Assembly: GCA_963971425.1 (NCBI GenBank)
Contig: OZ020517.1
Location: 29,902,668 to 29,966,667 of the forward strand
Direction: 5' to 3'
DNA length: 64,000 nucleotides
Source: Bryoerythrophyllum caledonicum
Lineage: Eukaryota > Streptophyta > Bryopsida > Pottiales > Pottiaceae
In this document: positions 57,200 through 64,000 of the stretch, piece by piece
How positions within the stretch are numbered: position 1 is the stretch's first letter
Layout: each line of letters begins with the position of its first letter
Position numbers and translations under genes: made by a program
Notes under the pieces: generated by a model
The model's input: only the letters and a program-made list of their open reading frames with translations
Told to the model about the DNA's origin: nothing
The model's database searches: none

Positions 57200-60100
57200 T
57201 TAGAGATTGCTATTGCGAAACAACAACTGTATTTCATCGAAGCTGAGACTTGGAGTGTGTATGAACTTGTCGTCTTCACAGTTTGCCTTGCAAAGGTATC
57301 GATACACATAATACAAATGCTTGCAGTTTGTCCATGCTTTGCGCTTGCCTAGTGCACCACTGCTCATGCTCACAAAATAATCACACGTGCAAGAGGGAAA
57401 GTCAAAAATAGAAATTAGATATGTCTTCTCGTCTGGAACAATACCTGATTGGAGCGCAATGACTCTTCCATAGCCGGGATATGGAATTGACATCACATTC
57501 TTCACAGTGGCCTTCACGTTTCGGGCTGATTCCCACTTGTTACGATGGTCTACGGTTGGAGCCCCTTTGTACTGCTTGATAGTCCTCCCATATCGCTTGG
57601 TAGGATGGGCAGCACCATTGGAGGGACTTGGACTGATATTGTTTGTAACCGCTGCTGTGGGAGAGGCTTGGAAGAGACGTAGAGGAGACATGTCAAAATC
57701 CTTCGTCTGTAATTGAAAGCCAACCTCTTCTAGTAATAAGATCTTGCCTTTTGTGAGATTAGTGCCCCGGGCAACGGGCCAAACAGATGGATGTAGGGGC
57801 CAATCCCAAACCCAGCTACACTTGCTATTGTAAACGCATCTCGTAATGTCATCGGCACAGAACCAGAAGTCGAAATTTATCATGGCCCTTGTCCCATACT
57901 CGGTCATGCGGCTGATGTAAGTTGGTGCTGGAGTACCCTTCTTCTTATCTTTGACGACAAGAGCCACACACTTCTTCTTGTGCCCTAATAGAATATTGTG
58001 GCATTTCTTGCCGACCTTCTTGCAGCGTGCAATGTGCCATTGCTTTGGATTGCATTCGCTCTCCAAGACTGAGGTGGCATGAGGAAAATCGGATAGCCTA
58101 TCTTCAGTGGGAGTACTCTCGACAGTTGATATCCCAACTTTAGTGTGGGCTCGTGTTGAACGGGTCTCAACACGCGGGTGGGAGAAATTGACTTTGTCGT
58201 GACAACGGGAATCTACTTCAGAACCAGGTGGAAGATCAAGCTTCCGCTTACTTGAACCAAAAACCTCTTCACCTTCGAGGTGGAGAATTCTGGTAGTGAA
58301 CATCTCCTCCCCGAGGAGCTTGCTGATAGCTGTAGCAATTTTAACCGGGTCATTTGACCGTCTCACAGCTTGTAGCCAAAGCTCATCAAGGTGGAGCCCA
58401 GTCCTGGAAGCGTGACCCTGTAAGAACGCCCAACAGTTGGTGGACTGCATCATTGCTCGCATCATGTCGTCGGTCGTGGCAACGTAGAGGCAAGTGCCTT
58501 TGTTGCCGGACATTTGTAGCCACTTGTTGTACATGGTCTCCGCAAGATTGCAGGATGGCATTTCCGCCAACTACTCCATGTCTAGTTTCTATAGTTCATG
58601 TAATAGGATTAGAAGTTAGGATATACGGATTCCCAAGCAAACCTGAACGGCAGATAGGGCTATGATCTCAAATATTGACAAGTATAATTTAGGGTTTGGG
58701 ATTTAGAAGTATACCATGTTCATGAAGCCATCCCATTGGCAATAGCGGAAGTGCCAGAAACCGAGCCAGTCATTGAGTTCCCTTATTGTTTCTTCAGAAG
58801 TTGTACGAGATGACAACCACCAACCTTTGATGCCAATGTACAATTCTTCCGCCTCTTCAGATGTCTTCGCGTCTTTGTATTGTTTGCAAAGTCTAACATG
58901 CTGATCTCGGAATTCAGGCCGAATAAGTTTATTCGTGTGTCTATTCAGGGATATAATCCAATGAAGTAGACAAGACCTCTCTCTGTCAGCCATCTTCACA
59001 GTGGGGTCACCGGTTCCGTAAACAATGCGAACAACATTCCAGTTTGTCTGGGCACTGTCTGCCATAAATCCTTTGAAGTTAAGGTTCAGGATGTCGTGAC
59101 GTGCCACCACATTGTTCAGGGACATCCACATCTATTTCTGCGATTCAGCGTCTTCGCTTTGCATGTCACAGACGGCAATGGTCATCACGCGGCAATATTC
59201 GGTGTCGTAAACGTGGCAGGCCATTGTGGTCCAGCCCTTGACAAGCTTGACGTGATCAAACATGATCCATGAGTTCTAGAGGTCTCCTTCGGGCTTCATA
59301 CGTTTGACGAGGTCGACACCACTGCTCGGTCGTTCTTCAGACATCTTGAAGAGGTACACCTTCTCCTTGCCTTGCCCTGGGAAGACGCTATCTTGGATAC
59401 ATGCGTAAGGACTTTTCAACTTTAACTTTATGATGTTGTCAAGAGGTCCTCCATTAGTAGTCGGTCTCATCGTCAAGATAGCTTTTTTGATATTAGGTTA
59501 ACTAAGTATCCTAACTCCTAGAACGCGCCATAGGAGTTCTGTGGCTCTTTCGATAGATTCTCGGCATGTGCCTTTAGCACTCGGATGTTGATGTGTTCCT
59601 ACATGAATACATGCTCTACCTAGTCCATTCTAATTGACAACATAATACATCCGGCAAGGACATGTGTCAAGATAAGATGGATGGTCTGACTAATTACAGA
59701 TCTGGCACGCGAGCGTAGAATTTAGAGGTGCCTCGTTTCCTATTGGAATGACATCTTGGAAAATTCCTTCCCACTCCATTTCATTTCGGGAGCCAGTCCG
59801 TCGCATTCGAGGGCAAGCGTCGTTCATGCATTGGAGATGGCCAACACAACTAGAACATCTGAAGGTGAGACCAAAATCATTGACAATGTTAGTGGTGAAA
59901 GTTTTTGTCCACACATGTCCATCGTATCGTTTGTCAATGCCTTCCATTTGGCGAGCAATGGATGGAGAAGCAGAATTAGTAAGTAAGGAGAACTCAAAGA
60001 GGACATCACCATTGAAATCTTTTGGGAGATACTTGACCTTTTCGTAATGAAGTGTATCTAGATTTAGGAACTTAAGATCATTCTTCCTCCTAGGCCTACT

Positions 60101-60700
60101 TTGTAATTGCTTGAGGCAGTCTAAAATAGAGGAAGTATCTACTTTAGGCGGTAGAGGAGGTCGTGAATTATGGGAAGGGTGGCTCGAAATGGACTAAGAA
60201 CCACTCTCAGGTAGCTCTAGCATTGTTTTTGTAATTGGTGAGGAAGGAGTACTAAGGTTGTGCTCTAGGGAGGACCTCATCATCGGACGATTCACTGAAA
60301 ATGACGGTTTCAAGATCAGAGGACTCAAGCTTCACATGAGATGCGAAGGCAGAATTGACTGTGGATTTTTCTGATTCAGGAGTACGGAGAGAGGAGGTCA
60401 GAACGGGATCACCAAACACTTTGAACTTCCCAGTCGGGAGTCACCAGGTAAGCTCGGAATCCTTTACTTGTTTTCTTTGCAAAACAATTGCAACAACATG
60501 GATTCCCTCGGCATCATAATCTTCTTGCTCAATCCAGACATACTCTCTAACAAGATTGAAACGGTGACTGACCATCGACTCCAAGACCCAGAGTCCCAGA
60601 CAACTCCATGAGCATCAAGTGGAAGACAGAGGGATAGCGTGCAATTCAGACCGCGAAGGCTAGCCATTGCCATGATGAGATTTGAAGCAATAAGTTCTTT
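57200..60700 (-). mobile_element. Decayed MULE-like transposase with SWIM zinc finger
   Basis: On the minus strand, family blocks follow in order. YDGHVWTKT and FRCSSCVGHLQC (near 59920-59810) form a Cys-rich N-terminal module. RACIHVGTHQHP follows near 59600. MFDHVKLVKGW (near 59250) is the first catalytic Asp block. FKGFMADSAQTNW (near 59050) carries the second Asp and ERSCLLHW the CxxH motif. A 456-residue frame (58570-57200) ends with a SWIM finger: CTCDYF, then NCKHLYYVY. At least two in-frame stop codons interrupt 59480-58700, and the N-terminal third near 60400-60680 is frame-shifted, so the gene is inactive. A degenerate intron may join 58715 to about 58590. Plant MULE-related proteins share this domain order. 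Terminal inverted repeats were not found. Confidence 0.85.
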
Positions 60701-61314
60701 TGAATGATAGTGTGACTAAGGTCTTCTACCAAATGATTTAGCTAATTAGGGAAGGCTAGTGACTAGCATGGGTGATAAGATCGTAGGAAAATTCATAACC
60801 GTGTTAATAGGTCGTTTAAATAACAAAGGCAAATTAAGATTTGAAAAGCGGCTGATTCTTGGCGGTCTGACGATCTGGTAGAAATTTAATCAAGACAAGT
60901 AAATCCAGAAATTGATTTGGCGGCTGTCAGTTTTATATTTGGATTTTGTGTATGAATTTGATAAATATGGGAGTTTGAGATGCAGTATCCCAGTAAGCTA
61001 GGGTGAAAATGGCGGCTTGCATTGATGTTTTTTAAACATGGGGGACGGCTGTTCATGTATTATAGAGAACAAGTGTAGTATGAAAGGTAGGACCATTTAG
61101 TGGGCTAGGTTAGTGGACTGGAAGGGTTGCCGAATGTACAACTACTCTAGTGAAGGCTGTTTTTTCATAGCCATGGATGTAGTGTCTAAGATCGAAAGGG
61201 ATGCAAGAGGAGCCAAAGAAGAGACGTAGGAAACGTGGGCTTAGATTCTCAATACCGAGACAACTAGAGTATTCTAGGATGACCAGGAAATCAAAGGTTA
61301 GATGGTCGGATTCA
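60701..61314. other. Spacer between the MULE-like and CACTA elements
   Basis: No gene is visible. It may hold the 5' flank or a terminal repeat of the MULE-like element, but no matching repeat was found on its other side. Confidence 0.4.
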
Positions 61315-62163
61315 CACTATAAGAAAACCCCGTTTTTGGTGATGTCTTCTGTAGACGCAGAATCACTTCGGTGATGTCTTCAGGACAGAGTAGGATGTCT
61401 AGCAAGACATGAGGATGTCTTCTACGTCTTTTGGGTACTGTAGCTACTTGGGTAGCATGAAGACAGTCGTGTCTTCTAGAAGACACGAAGATGTGTGCGA
61501 AGACGTGGATGTCTTTGCGGATGTCTTTGCAGACATTCCTGGAGACATCAAAGTGCCACGTTGGCAAGGAAATCTGGTTTGACCGAGGGTAAATGTCTGA
61601 AAGTCACTGGTATGTGGGATAAAATGCAGCCCAAATGTAGAAAATTAGCATAATGGGCAGCGGTTCGCATGAGCAAAGGAAAAGTCTTCATCCAATAAAA
61701 TATTGTTTCCTTTTCTGTTCATTAAAAAAATATTTTGAATTCGTTATAAATTCGAAATATTAATTTTTTGATATGAATATTCTATTTTCAGTAGTTGTCA
61801 TTGGTCCATTTAAAAAAATAATATTAAGAATTAAAATTTTGAATTTAAAATTACTGAATATATATATATTTCTTAATAAATTAATAATATGTAATAAAAA
61901 ATTATTATATTTAAATTAATAAATTATTTGATATTCAATTAAAATTATTGAAATATTAAAATATATGTATTTAAATATTATAAAATTATTAAAATAGAAA
62001 TGCTGTAGAAAATAGCATTTTATAAAAAAAGTCAATTTTCCGATATTGATAATTGAATAAACACGTGGACATATTGTTCACTTAACAATTTACAGCTCCT
62101 TATCTACATGGCAAGGAAAACTCCACGTCGGACGAGCTGACACGTCATAAAATATCTAGGCGG

Positions 62164-62392
62164 ATGTCTAAGATGACGTCCATGAAGATGTCTAAAATGA
62201 CGTCCATGAAGATGTCTAAGATGACGTCCATGAAGATGTCTAAGATGACGTCCATGAAGATGTCTAAGATGACGTCCATGAAGATGTCTAAGATGACGTC
62301 CATGAAGATGTCTAAGATGACGTCCATGAAGATGTCTAAGATGACGTCCATGAAGATGTCTAAGACGACGTCCATGAAGATGTCTATAATGA
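62164..62392. repeat. Minisatellite, 24-bp unit, about 9.5 copies
   Basis: The unit is ATGTCTAAGATGACGTCCAT followed by GAAG. Copies are nearly identical, differing at single positions in the first and last ones. The length is a multiple of three, so several frames stay open and give artefact proteins of simple repeats. Each unit carries GATGTCT, the subterminal motif of the surrounding CACTA element, and TGACGTC, a bZIP-type core. Confidence 0.92.
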
Positions 62393-62519
62393 CATTCATA
62401 ACCATCAACTAGGATGAATTTCATCGAGTTCGCTGAATGAACAGAGGCGGCTAGGGTTAGCAGCTGCAGCCATAGTTAGGTCATGAGACCTTCAAGTAGA
62501 ATTTGAGGCTGCACACAGC

Positions 62520-62712
62520 TCACTTTGGCCTTCATTTCTCTAAGTAGTTAGAATTTAGAATGTAGAGGTTAGAGTTTTATAGTGTAGATTGAGTTTACAA
62601 GTTAGGATGTTAGAGGTTAGAGTGTAGAGGTTAGAGTTTTAGAGTTTTAGAGTGTGTGGTTTAGATGTTAAAGTTTTTGAGTTTGAGAGTGTTAGAGTTT
62701 AGAGTGTAGAGG
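62520..62712. repeat. Degenerate TTAGAG/GTGTAGAGG repeat tract
   Basis: Irregular repeats of GTTAGAGTTTTAGAG and GTGTAGAGGTTAGAG run for about 190 bp. They are telomere-like in rhythm but the unit is TTAGAG, not TTTAGGG. Confidence 0.55.
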
Positions 62713-63884
62713 CAGCTGCAGCCATAGCAAGTGAGCCACTGCACGACGTATGAACAACACGGGAAATCTTGAAGACGTCTTCGAAGACGACCAGTCAAAC
62801 GCGTCAACATTTCCATGAGCGTCTGAGATGTCTGCTAGAACATCCCAGAAGACATCTTGTCACATATAGCAACTTGTATTCTATTTTGAGGGACATGTGG
62901 AACGTTCACATAGTGGTGTGATTAAGACTAACAATTTTTTGGCGTTAAGAAGTTAACCATGCACATATAGGTCGTCATGCTAACGGGATTTATAGCAATT
63001 TTCTTCTTATGTGAAACCCTTGTTTAATTGCATGCGTTGTTGGCTTGTTGAACATGTGCAGTGTTGGACATGCGCACGACCATATGGGAGTAGCGACAAC
63101 CAGTGATGACAGAGGAGCAATTTGAAGTTGTCGGTACGTAGTACATCGCTGATGTAGATAGAAGTATTTTTTTGATGTAATTTTTTTTATTAGGTTACAA
63201 ACAATATAGTTATAACAACTAATTTGTGATGTCACCTCGTGTTTTGAGTATGCAATGAAAATACTTACTCTTGACAAGCAGCCATCAGTATTGTAGACAT
63301 TTTGAACATTGGGTACTGCGATGTCTATATATGTCTGTGAATGTTATGTGAGATGTATTGGAAGATGTCTGGAACAGGAAGGGAAGACATTCCGATGTCA
63401 CAGTGGATGTTTGAATGGTGAGTGGAGCATGCTTCAAAAGACGTCTACGTATAGCTGTGGATGTCTTGTAAGACATCCTATACAAGTCGTCACAGATGTT
63501 TTCTAGGACGTTTGTGCAATCATGTCCTCTCGAACATCTTCTCAAACGTCATATCAAACATCATGTGTAGTATCTTCTTGAACATCTTTTGAAACGTCAT
63601 AGCAAACATCATCTCCAGCATCTTCACAAACATCTTCTCAAACGACATAGCAAACATCATCTTGAACATCCTCCCAAACATCCCCTAAGACATCTTCTAA
63701 AACATCCTTCACAACATAACAAGAGCAGTACCATGTCTCAAGTGATGTCTCGGTAGACGCTCATAAAAATGCAAAGACATCACAGTAGACATCTCACAAG
63801 ACGTCGTAGATGTCTGCTAAAACATCCGTGATGTCTTCTTTGATGTCTATCAGTAACATATTTCGAGCATAAAAAACCCCAAAA

Positions 63885-63975
63885 CAATGCTGACGTGGCA
63901 GGCCACGTCATTTTTCCGGGTCCACGCTGGATTTTCCCGCCTGCCACGTAGGATTTTGGCGCCGCCACGTCGTAT
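63885..63975. repeat. Cluster of ACGT-core motifs near the window end
   Basis: TGACGTGGCAGGCCACGTCA (63891-63910) is a near-perfect palindrome made of two GACGTGGC half-sites. TGCCACGTAG and GCCACGTCG follow. These resemble plant ABRE or G-box type bZIP sites but may belong to the CACTA element. Confidence 0.55.
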
Positions 63976-64000
63976 TGTGTGGGACCGCGGAAAAGTCCAC

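Larger units (their letters stand above)
61315..64000. mobile_element. CACTA (En/Spm) transposon, one end; continues past the window
   Basis: The terminus CACTATAAGAAAACCCC is the classic plant CACTA end. The next 250 bp are packed with a short motif in both orientations (GATGTCTTC and GAAGACATC variants), as in the subterminal repeat regions where CACTA transposase binds. The same motif returns densely at 62760-62870 and 63300-63850. The middle is AT-rich (61700-62060) and contains a minisatellite. No transposase is recognisable inside the window, and the opposite end (…TTCTTATAGTG) is not seen, so the element is either non-autonomous or extends beyond 64000. Confidence 0.78.

Noticed and set aside
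62104-62424. Long repetitive frames (82-106 aa) on both strands
   Set aside because: They are translations of a 24-bp minisatellite whose unit length is divisible by three.
1-64000. CRISPR arrays, tRNA and rRNA genes
   Set aside because: No spaced identical repeats of CRISPR type, no convincing tRNA B-box with a paired acceptor stem and no rRNA sequence were seen. Short tRNAs could be missed by eye.

Overview
The window is nuclear DNA of a land plant, probably a bryophyte and plausibly a Marchantia-type liverwort. Spliced genes for plant protein families (arabinogalactan peptides, plant-type fatty acid 2-hydroxylase, proteasome beta-5, ChaC-type gamma-glutamylcyclotransferase) are scattered at about one per 8-10 kb in AT-rich, repeat-filled DNA. 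The liverwort guess rests mainly on a lectin fragment of the Agaricus bisporus type near 6.5 kb. That fungal-type family is known from Marchantia and is not typical of seed plants. The species itself is an inference.

Layout. 0-9 kb is a graveyard: a hAT transposase piece, undetermined minus-strand coding remains, a decayed Ty1/copia element, the lectin fragment, degenerate telomere-like DNA, an unnamed gag-like protein remnant and the 3' end of a Tc1/mariner transposase. 9-24 kb has no host gene. It holds a second copy of the gag-like family (13.0-14.9 kb) and many elements bounded by TTAA with CCC-type inverted termini. 24-27.1 kb is a five-exon gamma-glutamylcyclotransferase gene with a GC-rich leader. 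27-34 kb is AT-rich and empty. 34.4 and 41.9 kb carry two paralogous arabinogalactan-peptide genes on the minus strand, separated by more TTAA elements, one nested in another. 43-46.5 kb is repeats, including a PIF/Harbinger-like MITE. 46.9-49.8 kb is a six-exon fatty acid 2-hydroxylase gene and 51.9-53.9 kb is the proteasome beta-5 gene, whose first exon I could not find. 54.5-55.0 kb is an intronless unknown protein. 55.8-60.7 kb holds an unknown exon and a decayed MULE-like transposase with a SWIM zinc finger. From 61.3 kb to the end lies one end of a CACTA (En/Spm) transposon, with subterminal repeats and a 24-bp minisatellite.

The host genes are unrelated housekeeping or cell-surface functions (glutathione turnover, sphingolipid hydroxylation, proteolysis, wall glycopeptides) and do not form a pathway. 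The most unusual signal is the density of TTAA-target, piggyBac-like non-autonomous elements: more than a dozen probable copies, several with paired termini, one nested insertion and one empty-site comparison. Boundaries and exon junctions were read by eye. No database search was run.
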